10,512 bases of DNA, taken from Ignavibacteriota bacterium (GTDB taxonomy: Bacteria; Bacteroidota; Ignavibacteria; Palsa-1295). The position numbers were made by a program, and so were the translations under genes. Where the stretch lies: positions 1 to 10,512 of the forward strand of contig JANYLL010000273.1 in assembly GCA_025357895.1 (NCBI GenBank), given 5' to 3'. The notes under the pieces were generated by a model. That model was given only the letters and a program-made list of their open reading frames with translations, searched no databases and was not told where the DNA came from. How positions within the stretch are numbered: the stretch's first letter is position 1; every line of letters starts with the position of its first letter. Below are positions 1 through 6,504 of this stretch, one piece after another.

Positions 1-149
1 CCTTAACTTTTTTTCATGGCAAGCAATCGGTTGACCTTGGGCATTTAATGGCAGGCGCAGGGCTTTCCGCATTGCCTGTATTGCTGCTTTTCGCAGTATT
101 CCAGAAAAAAATCATTGCAGGATTGACTGCGGGAGCGGTGAAGGGATAG
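1..149 (+). CDS. Sugar ABC transporter permease, MalG/UgpE-like, C-terminal fragment (5' end outside window)
   Basis: An open frame runs in from the left edge (first complete codon at 3) to TAG at 147-149 and gives about 48 residues. The fragment ends GLTAGAVKG, the characteristic C-terminus of the second inner-membrane permease of carbohydrate ABC importers (MalG/UgpE/AraQ type, binding-protein-dependent transport family). Before it lies a hydrophobic stretch (ALPVLLLFAVFQKKIIAG) that fits the last transmembrane helix, and before that an LMAGAGLSALP segment also usual at this point in the family. The EAA loop that contacts the ATPase would lie upstream, outside the window. The substrate cannot be told from this fragment. 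It is convergent with the polyprenyl synthase gene. Family assignment is strong despite the short length; the particular subfamily is a guess. Confidence 0.85.
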   Translation, partial: LTFFHGKQSVDLGHLMAGAGLSALPVLLLFAVFQKKIIAGLTAGAVKG

Positions 150-154
150 AATAT

Positions 155-232
155 TTAAGAATTATAAAAATTAAGAATTATGAGTGGTATTTTTACTCTT
201 TCTTAATTCGTAATTCACAATTTTTAATTTTT
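155..232. terminator. Candidate bidirectional terminator between convergent genes
   Basis: The spacer between the two convergent stop codons is extremely AT-rich. It contains a perfect 9-bp inverted repeat, AATTAAGAA at 169-177 and TTCTTAATT at 200-208, with a 22-nt loop. A-rich sequence lies on the left (165-170) and T-runs lie on the right (221-232), so either transcript would end in an AU hairpin followed by U-rich sequence. The stem has almost no GC, so as a classical intrinsic terminator it is weak. The same bases also form a 7-nt-period tandem array, listed separately. Confidence 0.4.
204..231. repeat. Degenerate heptanucleotide tandem array (locus 1)
   Basis: Four consecutive 7-mers can be read: TAATTCG (204-210), TAATTCA (211-217), CAATTTT (218-224) and TAATTTT (225-231). 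To the left, an 11-nt direct repeat TTAAGAATTAT occurs at 155-165 and 171-181. Its 16-nt spacing fits two heptads plus two extra bases. The first unit, read on the other strand, is CGAATTA, a rotation of the AATTACG unit found after glyA. The array reaches the stop codon of the polyprenyl synthase gene. Confidence 0.5.
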
Positions 233-1220
233 ACTTCTCTCTTTCGATCACATAATGCGAAAAATCTATTAACGACTTTTTTGCAGGAGAATCGGGAAGA
301 TTTTCAATTGATTTTCTAGCGGATTCAGAATATTCTTCAGCTTTGGATCTTGCATAAGATAATCCGCCTGTTGCTGCGACAAGATTCATAATTAATCTTC
401 TTTCACCATCAGAAGCTTTTCCGGATTTAATGAGGGAGCGAATGCGGCGTTCTTCTTTTGGTTCAAGAGTAGAAAGTGAATGGATAAGAGGAAGAGTCAG
501 CTTTTTATCTTTAAGATCATTGCCAACAGGCTTGCCGATTATTGCCGAGGTTTTTTCATAATCGAAAAGATCATCGCGAATCTGGAATGCAATGCCGACG
601 GCTTCTCCATAAGCACGAAGCATTTGCCGCTGTTCAAGATTTTCACCTTTTGGTGAAACGCTGGCTGCACCTATCTCGCAGCACGTTGCAATAAGCGATG
701 CAGTTTTATCGGCTATAATTTTGGAATATGATTCTTCGTCAATATTAAGCTGACGGGATTTTTGAAGCTGATACAGTTCACCTTCGCTCATCCGGCGGAC
801 AGCAGTAGAAGTGATCTCTAAAAAATGATATTCGCTTGATTCAACTGTTAAGAGCAAACCTTTTGCAAGCAGATAATCACCCATCAGTACTCCGGCTTTA
901 TTGCGCCATAGGGCTCTGATGCTTGCAAAGCCACGTCTTGTATCCGCTTCATCAATTACGTCATCGTGAACAAGTGTTGCAGTATGAAGCAGTTCAACCA
1001 GCATCGCTGCTCGGTAACTTGCATCACCCACTTCGCCGCAAGCTTGGGATGATAGCAAGACAAGCATCGGTCGTATCTGCTTCCCTTTGGTGCGGACAAG
1101 ATATTTAGCAATAAGATTTACAAGCGGCACCGTCGAAAGCATCGTGCCCTTGAATCGCCGGTTAAATTCAGCAGCCTCTTGTTTAACGGGGAAAAGAATT
1201 TCGGAAAGTGAATACGGCAT
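231..1220 (-). CDS. Long-chain trans-polyprenyl diphosphate synthase
   Basis: This 329-residue cytoplasmic enzyme of the IspA/IspB family adds isopentenyl diphosphate units in head-to-tail trans condensation. Visible signatures are the GKQIRP substrate-binding segment (46-51), the first aspartate-rich motif DDVID (86-90, followed by ADTRRG), the second motif DDLFD (216-220, preceded by QIR) and GNDLKDKKLTLPLI (about 233-246), which is typical of the long-chain branch. The residues four and five before the first motif are Thr82 and Ala81. They are small, whereas farnesyl or geranylgeranyl synthases carry bulky aromatic residues there, so a long product (about C35-C45) for a menaquinone or ubiquinone side chain is inferred. 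The exact chain length is not readable. The ATG at 1220 follows the tatC stop with a 2-bp gap (TGA-TA-ATG), which suggests translational coupling. It is the last gene of the operon. IspB or HepT-type names are both possible. Confidence 0.93.
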   Translation of the reverse strand: MPYSLSEILFPVKQEAAEFNRRFKGTMLSTVPLVNLIAKYLVRTKGKQIRPMLVLLSSQACGEVGDASYRAAMLVELLHTATLVHDDVIDEADTRRGFASIRALWRNKAGVLMGDYLLAKGLLLTVESSEYHFLEITSTAVRRMSEGELYQLQKSRQLNIDEESYSKIIADKTASLIATCCEIGAASVSPKGENLEQRQMLRAYGEAVGIAFQIRDDLFDYEKTSAIIGKPVGNDLKDKKLTLPLIHSLSTLEPKEERRIRSLIKSGKASDGERRLIMNLVAATGGLSYARSKAEEYSESARKSIENLPDSPAKKSLIDFSHYVIEREK

Positions 1221-1222
1221 TA

Positions 1223-1993
1223 TCAGGCTGTTAATTCCTTCTTCCTACGCTGGCTTGAGGCAAGAGCACAGGCAAAAACGGATAGTTCAAATAGAACCCA
1301 AAGTGGGACGAACAAAATTAATTGCAACAGCGGATTTCCCCCTGGCGAAAGAATTGCTGCAAGAAAAAGAAGTACAACGATCGTATGCTTGCGATAATGA
1401 CGCATAAATGGCGGAGTAAGAATTCCAAGTCTTCCGAGGAAGTATGCTATTAAGGGAAGTTCAAATACAATGCCGGAAATAATGATCGTCATCAAGAACA
1501 CAGAAAGATATTTATGAACATCAGGCATGATCTTAATAAATTCGGTACCGAAATCGGAGGCAAAATCTAATGTCATCGGAAGCAGAACATAATAGGAAAA
1601 GACCATACCGACCAGAAAACTCAGAACTGTGTAAAACGATATCGTACGAACATATTTTTTTTCCTGCTGATGCAAACCGGGCTCAATGAATTTCCATATC
1701 TGAATGATCGTATAAGGAAAGGAAAGGATTACACCGCCCCAAATAATGATCTGCATGTATAATTCCAACTGTCCATATATTTCGGTGGTAATAAACTGAA
1801 ATTTCGGAGCGTACTTTCTCGCAGGACCAAGAACAACTACTTCAAGGATCCAATCGGTAAAAACGCCGCAGATGACCATTCCGGCAACAATGCCGAGTAC
1901 TGCACGGATTACAACGTGCCGCAGTTCTTCAAGATGATCCCAAATGGACATCTCAACATCGCTTTGCGGTGGGGTTGGAGTATCGGAAGGCAT
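1223..1993 (-). CDS. tatC: Sec-independent (twin-arginine) protein translocase subunit TatC
   Basis: TatC is the inner-membrane receptor that recognises twin-arginine signal peptides and recruits TatA to export folded proteins. The 256-residue product has the normal length and shows the family landmarks in order: N-terminal cytoplasmic HLEELR (20-25), FITTE in the first periplasmic loop (67-71), FPY..IQIWKFIEPGL (92-107) with the conserved Glu104, FELP (177-180) and YRKHTIV (200-206), then SPGG (216-219) ahead of the last helix. Six hydrophobic helices can be placed at roughly 28-48, 78-98, 117-140, 162-185, 203-215 and 222-245. The tail ends in basic residues (RRKKE). No tatA or tatB lies in this window. 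The start follows glyA by 24 bp with no clear Shine-Dalgarno sequence, and the gap is filled by a heptanucleotide repeat. The stop is 2 bp from the next ATG. Confidence 0.97.
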   Translation of the reverse strand: MPSDTPTPPQSDVEMSIWDHLEELRHVVIRAVLGIVAGMVICGVFTDWILEVVVLGPARKYAPKFQFITTEIYGQLELYMQIIIWGGVILSFPYTIIQIWKFIEPGLHQQEKKYVRTISFYTVLSFLVGMVFSYYVLLPMTLDFASDFGTEFIKIMPDVHKYLSVFLMTIIISGIVFELPLIAYFLGRLGILTPPFMRHYRKHTIVVLLFLAAILSPGGNPLLQLILFVPLWVLFELSVFACALASSQRRKKELTA

Positions 1994-2001
1994 GAAGATT
2001 T

Positions 2002-2025
2002 AATTACGAATTAGAAATTACGAAT
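2002..2025. repeat. Heptanucleotide tandem array overlapping the glyA stop (locus 2)
   Basis: Three tandem 7-mers are visible: AATTACG (2002-2008), AATTAGA (2009-2015) and AATTACG (2016-2022), followed by a partial AAT. The array fills most of the glyA-tatC spacer. It also supplies the TAA stop and part of the last two codons of glyA, so the C-terminus of GlyA is partly written by the repeat. Confidence 0.6.
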
Positions 2026-3301
2026 ACAACGGAAATCTCGAAGTAAGATTTTTCACTTCTTCTTTTACTGCAGAAATAATTTTTTCGTCCCCCGAATGAG
2101 TTACAACACGGTCGATCAGATCTGCGATCTGATCCATCTCCGATTCTTTCATATTCCGAGTTGTTACGGCAGATGTTCCGATACGAATTCCGCTGGTGAT
2201 AAGAGCCGATTTATCATCATAGGGCACAGCATTTTTATTTACGGTGATCGCCGCTTTATCGAGAGCATCTTCGCAAGCTTTTCCGGTAATATTTTTCGTC
2301 CGCAAGTCGACAAGCATTAAATGATTATCCGTCCCGCCGGAAATAATATTGTAGCCTTTCGCAACAAGTTGTGATGCAAGACGGCGGGCATTTTTTATTA
2401 CTTGTCCGCCATAAACCGTGAAATCATCTTCTAATGCTTCGCCGAAAGCAACTGCCTTTGCTGCGATGACATGCATCAATGGACCTCCTTGAATTCCCGG
2501 CATCACCGTTGAATCAATCAACTCCGATACCATTTTTACTCTTCCGCTTTTCGGAGCGATCGCTCCCCAGGTATTTTCAAAATCTTTTCCCAATAAGATC
2601 ATTCCGCCGCGAGGACCACGTAAGGTTTTATGTGTAGTCGAAGAGACAATATGACAGTGCGGAAGCGGGTTGGATAAATGCCCTTTTGCAATAAGTCCGG
2701 CAGGGTGAGCCATATCGCAGAAAAGCCATGCACCGATCGAATCAGCTATCTCGCGGAATTTCTTAAAATCGATATCTCGTGAATATGCACTTGCTCCAAC
2801 AGTGATCATCTTTGGCTTATGTTCGTCTGCTTTTGCAGCTACATCGTCGTAATCAATTAAGCCGGTTTCTTTATGAACTCCGTACGCAGCAAATTTGTAA
2901 AGCTGTCCCGAAAAATTCGCAGGATGTCCGTGCGTTAAATGTCCGCCATGCGACAAATTCATTCCGAGCACTGTATCGCCGGGTTTCAAGAACGTAAAAT
3001 ATACAGCCATGTTTGCCTGTGAACCTGAATGCGGCTGTACGTTGGCATACTCTGCACCATAAAGTTTTTTTACACGATCACGAGCAATATTCTCAACGAC
3101 ATCTACAAATTCGCATCCGCCATAATATCGTTTGCCCGGATACCCTTCGGCGTATTTGTTTGTCAATACACTTCCTTGCGCTGCAAGCACCTGAGCTGAA
3201 ACAAAGTTTTCACTTGCAATAAGTTCTAAGCCATGCTGCTGTCTGCCAAGTTCATGAGCAATAGTATCTGCTACTTCTTTGTCTTTAATAGTGAGATTCA
3301 T
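2018..3301 (-). CDS. glyA: Serine hydroxymethyltransferase
   Basis: GlyA is a PLP enzyme that interconverts serine plus tetrahydrofolate with glycine plus methylene-tetrahydrofolate, the main entry of one-carbon units. From the start chosen here the protein is 427 residues, normal for the family. Visible features are LIASEN (27-32), NKYAEGYPGKRYYGG (48-62), QPHSGSQAN (89-97), the PLP-contacting DMAHPAGLIA (196-205) and the Schiff-base lysine Lys225 in TTHKTLRGPRGG. The segment after it (KDFENTWG..MPGIQGGPLMHVIAAKAVAF) has the long form seen in Bacteroidota/Chlorobiota enzymes. The same frame stays open 111 codons further upstream to 3634, but that part overlaps rpiB out of frame and has no GlyA character. 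MNLTIKDKEV at 3301, preceded by GGAAGG six bases away, is the credible start. It lies 19 bp after rpiB and 24 bp before tatC, within one operon. Confidence 0.97.
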   Translation of the reverse strand: MNLTIKDKEVADTIAHELGRQQHGLELIASENFVSAQVLAAQGSVLTNKYAEGYPGKRYYGGCEFVDVVENIARDRVKKLYGAEYANVQPHSGSQANMAVYFTFLKPGDTVLGMNLSHGGHLTHGHPANFSGQLYKFAAYGVHKETGLIDYDDVAAKADEHKPKMITVGASAYSRDIDFKKFREIADSIGAWLFCDMAHPAGLIAKGHLSNPLPHCHIVSSTTHKTLRGPRGGMILLGKDFENTWGAIAPKSGRVKMVSELIDSTVMPGIQGGPLMHVIAAKAVAFGEALEDDFTVYGGQVIKNARRLASQLVAKGYNIISGGTDNHLMLVDLRTKNITGKACEDALDKAAITVNKNAVPYDDKSALITSGIRIGTSAVTTRNMKESEMDQIADLIDRVVTHSGDEKIISAVKEEVKNLTSRFPLYS

Positions 3302-3307
3302 ATTATG

Positions 3308-3313
3308 CCTTCC
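3308..3313 (-). promoter_or_regulatory. Shine-Dalgarno site deciding the glyA start
   Basis: On the minus strand GGAAGG ends six bases before the ATG at 3301. It is one of only two convincing ribosome binding sites in the window. It favours this ATG over the longer open frame that begins at 3634 inside rpiB. Confidence 0.6.
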
Positions 3314-3320
3314 GATCAAA

Positions 3321-3752
3321 CTAAAATGTATCGATCTTTTCAACTCTTCCGATATGCCTTCCGCCTTCAAACGGTGTTCCAAAAAAAACATCAATAATCT
3401 TTTTTGCTTCATCCCATGAAATAAGACGTTCGCCGAAAGCAAGAACATTTGCATCATTATGTTCTCGAGAAAGTTTTGCCATCTCCTCGCTTGTTGCATC
3501 GACTGCCCGGATACCTCTATGCCTGTTAGCAACGATTGCGATCCCGATGCCGCTTCCACAAACAAAAACTCCTCGTTCGGCTTCTCCGTTTGCGATTGCC
3601 TCCGCTGCTGCATGTCCGAAATCGGGGTAATCAACGCGATCGGTTGAGTTCGTACCGAAGTCGATTACTTCATAGCCTTTTGATTTTAAATATTCTTTTG
3701 CCTTTTCCTTGTATTCGAAACCTGCATGATCTGCTGCAACTGCTACTTTCAT
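3321..3752 (-). CDS. rpiB: Ribose-5-phosphate isomerase B (RpiB/LacAB family)
   Basis: RpiB interconverts ribose 5-phosphate and ribulose 5-phosphate in the non-oxidative pentose phosphate pathway. The 143-residue length is typical. The sequence opens with the family signature MKVAVAADHAGF, with Asp8 and His9 expected in the active site. The catalytic cysteine is in VFVCGSGIGIAI (Cys65, with Ser67 where many members have Thr). SREHNDANVLAFGERLI (95-111) supplies His98 and Asn99, and the tail shows FEGGRHIGRVEKI. The plain GVFVCGSGIG arrangement fits RpiB and not the LacA/LacB subunits, although substrate specificity, for example toward allose 6-phosphate, cannot be excluded. The ATG overlaps the stop of the upstream barrel gene by one base (TAATG). 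A Shine-Dalgarno-like AAGGGGTGAT lies just upstream inside that gene. glyA follows after 19 bp. Confidence 0.96.
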   Translation of the reverse strand: MKVAVAADHAGFEYKEKAKEYLKSKGYEVIDFGTNSTDRVDYPDFGHAAAEAIANGEAERGVFVCGSGIGIAIVANRHRGIRAVDATSEEMAKLSREHNDANVLAFGERLISWDEAKKIIDVFFGTPFEGGRHIGRVEKIDTF

Positions 3753-5047
3753 TAATCATCACCCCTTCTAAGCGGCACAAACCACTTCTCCGATAAACTG
3801 ATAGATGCTCCCATCTTCATAAAGAAATCCTTTGGCGCTCCGCCTGTAATTTGAGGAGTACGAATACCGGCAGAAACAGAAAAATCAAAGAGAGATTCGT
3901 AATTCATCGGCAAGCCAAGCCCCGCTGAAACACTGATCTCACTAACTGTCATTTTTGTATCAGGTCTGAATGGCAATGTTGCATAACTGGCACCCATGCG
4001 TATTCCCGTTCTCTCCCAAAACCCAATTCCTTTGGCTTCGTCGCCCATGATCGGCAAGCGCTCGATCCCGATCGAATACCTGTTCGACGGACCAAGATTC
4101 GGATCTCCGGATACTGCTTTTGTTGAAGAATAAAGTGAAGCCGTCGAAAAATCCTGACCGGAAATATCTGCTTCGATCCTATATCTATCCCCGAACCGCG
4201 TTGCAATTCCTAAACGAATGAGCGAAGGGTAGTATCCAAATCCTTCTACTTCGATCGTCGAATCAAGTAATGAGTTTACCGGAGTAACGATAGTCCTTTT
4301 TTTCGAACTCAAAGAAGAGCCGGTTGAAAATACACCACCGATAGTAAGTCCTTTTAACTCAGGAAGAAGTGTATCAAGTGTCAGAAGAAATCCGAACGTG
4401 CCGCGGACACCGGCTTCCGAATATTCGCGCTGAAACACTCCCGGAGTTGTTCCTTCGCCCTGAGAAACATCTGACTGACTAATGACACGAAGATTGCCGA
4501 AAAGAAAATCTGCACGAGCGCCAATATTAAGTGCGGCAAACGGACGTGCCGAAAGACCGAGATAAAGCTGTGACAACCCACCTTCGCGGCGATAGATCGT
4601 AGTGCCTATTCCCGAATCGGTTTGCTTTGTCTCGGCATCGGCATTTGTCAGAGGTGCAAAACCCAAAGCAAAACCGATTCTTTCCTTTTCCCAAAGTGAT
4701 GTGGCAAAGCTTGCTCCGGCAAATTTTACGATACGCTGCACACTTTGCTCCGATCCCAATGTACTGCGATCATAAAAAAATCCGAGACGCGCTTCGATTC
4801 GCGCACGTGTCAGCATGGAAAGCGCAGCAGGATTAATATCATTGATGGTGCGGGAATCAGTCAGAGCTACACCCGATCCTTCAATGCCTTCCATTCGCGC
4901 AGCCTCTGAGATCACCGGATCTCCGAATCCTATAAGATCATACGGAGAGCCTTGTGCAAAAGCATTACCGGAACAGAGAACGGAAATAAGTACAAATCCA
5001 AAAATCCTGTACTTCGCCGATGATTTTATGTTTGAATATCCTATCAT
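3752..5047 (-). CDS. Probable outer-membrane beta-barrel protein, FadL/OMPP1-like
   Basis: This 431-residue protein is not assigned to a named gene. An N-terminal signal peptide is visible: a basic stretch, then FGFVLISVLCSGNAFA, with cleavage likely after Ala31 (AFA|QG). Cys25 is preceded by Leu and does not make a lipobox. The mature N-terminus (SPYDLIGFGDPV, then EGSGVALTDSRTINDINPAAL) resembles the plug/N-terminal region of Bacteroidota OMPP1/FadL-like proteins, where a G-G-x-x-V-A-L..NPA pattern is common. The rest alternates hydrophobic and polar residues with many short aromatic-rich strands, as expected of a beta-barrel. The end (SEKWFVPLRRGDD) recalls the RWF-plus-basic tail of that group. 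A role in transport of hydrophobic substrates or in envelope assembly is inference. Start and stop each overlap a neighbour by one base in TAATG, so it is tightly coupled to the DUF4270-like lipoprotein before it and to rpiB after it. Confidence 0.7.
   Translation of the reverse strand: MIGYSNIKSSAKYRIFGFVLISVLCSGNAFAQGSPYDLIGFGDPVISEAARMEGIEGSGVALTDSRTINDINPAALSMLTRARIEARLGFFYDRSTLGSEQSVQRIVKFAGASFATSLWEKERIGFALGFAPLTNADAETKQTDSGIGTTIYRREGGLSQLYLGLSARPFAALNIGARADFLFGNLRVISQSDVSQGEGTTPGVFQREYSEAGVRGTFGFLLTLDTLLPELKGLTIGGVFSTGSSLSSKKRTIVTPVNSLLDSTIEVEGFGYYPSLIRLGIATRFGDRYRIEADISGQDFSTASLYSSTKAVSGDPNLGPSNRYSIGIERLPIMGDEAKGIGFWERTGIRMGASYATLPFRPDTKMTVSEISVSAGLGLPMNYESLFDFSVSAGIRTPQITGGAPKDFFMKMGASISLSEKWFVPLRRGDD
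3758..3767 (-). promoter_or_regulatory. Shine-Dalgarno-like site for rpiB inside the upstream gene
   Basis: On the minus strand AAGGGGTGAT lies in the last codons of the barrel gene, about 5 bases before the rpiB ATG. It resembles the AAGGAGGTGAT anti-SD complement with one base missing. Together with the TAATG overlap it would allow both reinitiation and fresh initiation on rpiB. Confidence 0.45.
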
Positions 5048-6306
5048 TAGCGTAAATACGAAAAGGTGAGTACAAGTTTCGGACGCTTTGCTTTATCCGC
5101 ATCGCTTGAGCCATAACCGGCTCCGTAAAATGACCATCGGTTGATATTGTAATCCTCGACATCTACCGTAGAGCCGCTGATCGTTCGGTATGCAAAACCC
5201 GAACGCAATTCCAGCACGAGACTGTCCTGACCATTACGCAAGGCACTTTCAATTAAGTTGCGAATTTGAAATCCGTACCGACTCTGATCAGTTGTTGATG
5301 ACGTGCCATAGGTTACAAACGTATGCCCCGAATCCGCTACGGAATTATTAGGAATATAACCCAGAGAAGGTCCTATTGTATCAAGCGGAACATTACTTGT
5401 TGTATGATACTTCAGATCGCTTTGAACTTGAAGGATAGCACTGTTAATTGTGACAAACGGATTTAGTTTTAATTGATTTCGCATCGAATCGATACGCACG
5501 ACAATTCTCTCGCGCATTGCATATCCACCGCGCGTAATAAATTCACCCGGCTGAACTTGACCATCCGAAACTTCAACGAAGAAATCATATGTCGGATTAT
5601 AAGTTTTTGTCGATACACCTGTTGCTCCATTTACTATGAATTTCATTGTCGGAGAAAACGTATTGTCACCGTTCTCATTCGAGGCGAATGCCCGGAGCGT
5701 ATTCATCGGAGTATTCGGCACAATAATAAGAGAAAGCGAAGAAGTGCGCAAAAGCGGATTTAAGATCGTTGTATCAAGCGCGACCAGAATTGTTTTTACT
5801 GTATCCTTCCTGACTATGCCTGAAAAAGAACCGACGATCTGCTGAAGGTCAGATTTTGCCAATGTTGAAGTTCCTGTGGTGAGATTCGTATTTACATAGA
5901 CTGAGAAGTCGATCGTCTGATCGCTCGGATCTCCGTAATGATAGGGATATCTCATTCTGAGAATTAACGTATCCGCTAAAAGCCGCCCGACGCTATCGGT
6001 AAGGATCGGTATTTTCAGCGCTGACCAAATTTCAAGACCTTCGGAAGAAACTTTGCCTACAAAAAGAGAGGAAGCAGCTGTATTAATATTTAAATTTATT
6101 CCTGAGGCTAAAATAGTACGCTTGAGGACAGGTTGAAAATTAAATATAGTAGAATCTGCGAAAGTATGAATTCCGCTTGATACTGTATCATGTAAATAGT
6201 TACTTCCGACTCCGGATATTTCCTCTTTGCAAGAAGAGACAAGAACTCCGAGTGCTGCGATGAGGAAGAGCGTTTTTCTCTTCCATAAGGTTTGATATTT
6301 GTACAT
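5047..6306 (-). CDS. DUF4270-like surface or periplasmic lipoprotein
   Basis: This 419-residue protein has a type II signal peptide: KRKTLFLIAALGVLVSSC, with Cys26 as the likely lipidated residue (lipobox V-S-S-C). The mature part starts CKEEISGVGSNYLHDTV, which matches the C..(E/D)...(V/L)G.. opening I associate with DUF4270 proteins of Bacteroidota, and ends in a strand (KRPKLVLTFSYLR) also usual there. The body is rich in beta-strand-like segments, Thr, Ser and Asn, without catalytic motifs I can name. DUF4270 genes commonly neighbour glycogen synthase in Bacteroidota. Here glgA lies directly upstream, separated by a 229-bp spacer, which supports the assignment. Function is unknown. Residues after Cys are Lys-Glu-Glu; acidic residues there act as a surface-export signal in some Bacteroidota lipoproteins, so surface location is possible. 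Its stop overlaps the barrel gene's ATG (TAATG), so the two may act together. No Shine-Dalgarno sequence is seen before the ATG at 6306. Confidence 0.72.
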   Translation of the reverse strand: MYKYQTLWKRKTLFLIAALGVLVSSCKEEISGVGSNYLHDTVSSGIHTFADSTIFNFQPVLKRTILASGINLNINTAASSLFVGKVSSEGLEIWSALKIPILTDSVGRLLADTLILRMRYPYHYGDPSDQTIDFSVYVNTNLTTGTSTLAKSDLQQIVGSFSGIVRKDTVKTILVALDTTILNPLLRTSSLSLIIVPNTPMNTLRAFASNENGDNTFSPTMKFIVNGATGVSTKTYNPTYDFFVEVSDGQVQPGEFITRGGYAMRERIVVRIDSMRNQLKLNPFVTINSAILQVQSDLKYHTTSNVPLDTIGPSLGYIPNNSVADSGHTFVTYGTSSTTDQSRYGFQIRNLIESALRNGQDSLVLELRSGFAYRTISGSTVDVEDYNINRWSFYGAGYGSSDADKAKRPKLVLTFSYLR

Positions 6307-6390
6307 TGACGTTAGTAAACAGCAAAGATGCGAAGGGAGTTTGGAAAATTACAGAGAAAAATTCATCCCCCGACGCTTTTATTCAAGGAG

Positions 6391-6425
6391 TAGTTGATAG
6401 TTTATAGCTGATTGCTGATTGCAGG
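6391..6425. repeat. Heptanucleotide tandem array (locus 3)
   Basis: Consecutive 7-mers TAGTTGA (6391-6397), TAGTTTA (6398-6404), TAGCTGA (6405-6411) and TTGCTGA (6412-6418) are followed by a degenerate TTGCAGG (6419-6425). Each unit differs from its neighbour by only one or two bases. The period is the same as at the two AT-rich loci but the unit sequence differs. It lies in the leader region of the lipoprotein operon, next to the hairpin cluster. Confidence 0.6.
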
Positions 6426-6436
6426 GAGACTCTCCC
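6424..6436. repeat. Short palindrome GGGAGA-C-TCTCCC
   Basis: A perfect odd palindrome, GGGAGA (6424-6429), central C, TCTCCC (6431-6436). It is followed at once by CTCC-AGT-GGAG (6438-6448). With the larger hairpins to the right these form a continuous run of self-complementary DNA. Confidence 0.5.
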
Positions 6437-6447
6437 TCTCCAGTGGA

Positions 6448-6464
6448 GCGGACTCTTAGTCCGC
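6448..6464. repeat. REP-like hairpin 1, GCGGACT/AGTCCGC
   Basis: A perfect 7-bp stem, GCGGACT (6448-6454) and AGTCCGC (6458-6464), with a CTT loop. It is GC-rich compared with its surroundings. The stem shares the CGGAC core with hairpin 2, which begins 19 bases away, so the two may be a pair of related palindromic elements. It could also work as a transcript-stabilising or terminating structure downstream of glgA. Confidence 0.55.
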
Positions 6465-6482
6465 AAGTCTCTCCCCCCGAGA

Positions 6483-6500
6483 ACGGACAGGAATGTCTGT
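6483..6500. repeat. REP-like hairpin 2, ACGGACA/TGTCTGT
   Basis: A 7-bp stem, ACGGACA (6483-6489) and TGTCTGT (6494-6500), with one G-T pair and a GGAA loop. It is enclosed by a second inverted repeat, GAGAAC (6479-6484) and GTTCTC (6514-6519), which shares bases with it, so alternative foldings are possible. Confidence 0.5.
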
Positions 6501-6504
6501 CGTG

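Noticed and set aside
1087..1407. Plus-strand open frame of 106 codons across the tatC/polyprenyl synthase junction
   Set aside because: It lies wholly antisense to two well-supported genes, shows no recognisable domain and has no ribosome binding site.
2002..2025. Heptamer array as a CRISPR array
   Set aside because: Units are 7 nt long and directly adjacent with no spacers, and no cas gene is present.
3302..3634. N-terminal extension of glyA by 111 codons (start at 3634)
   Set aside because: It overlaps rpiB in another frame, has no resemblance to serine hydroxymethyltransferase, and the internal ATG at 3301 has a good ribosome binding site and gives the normal length.
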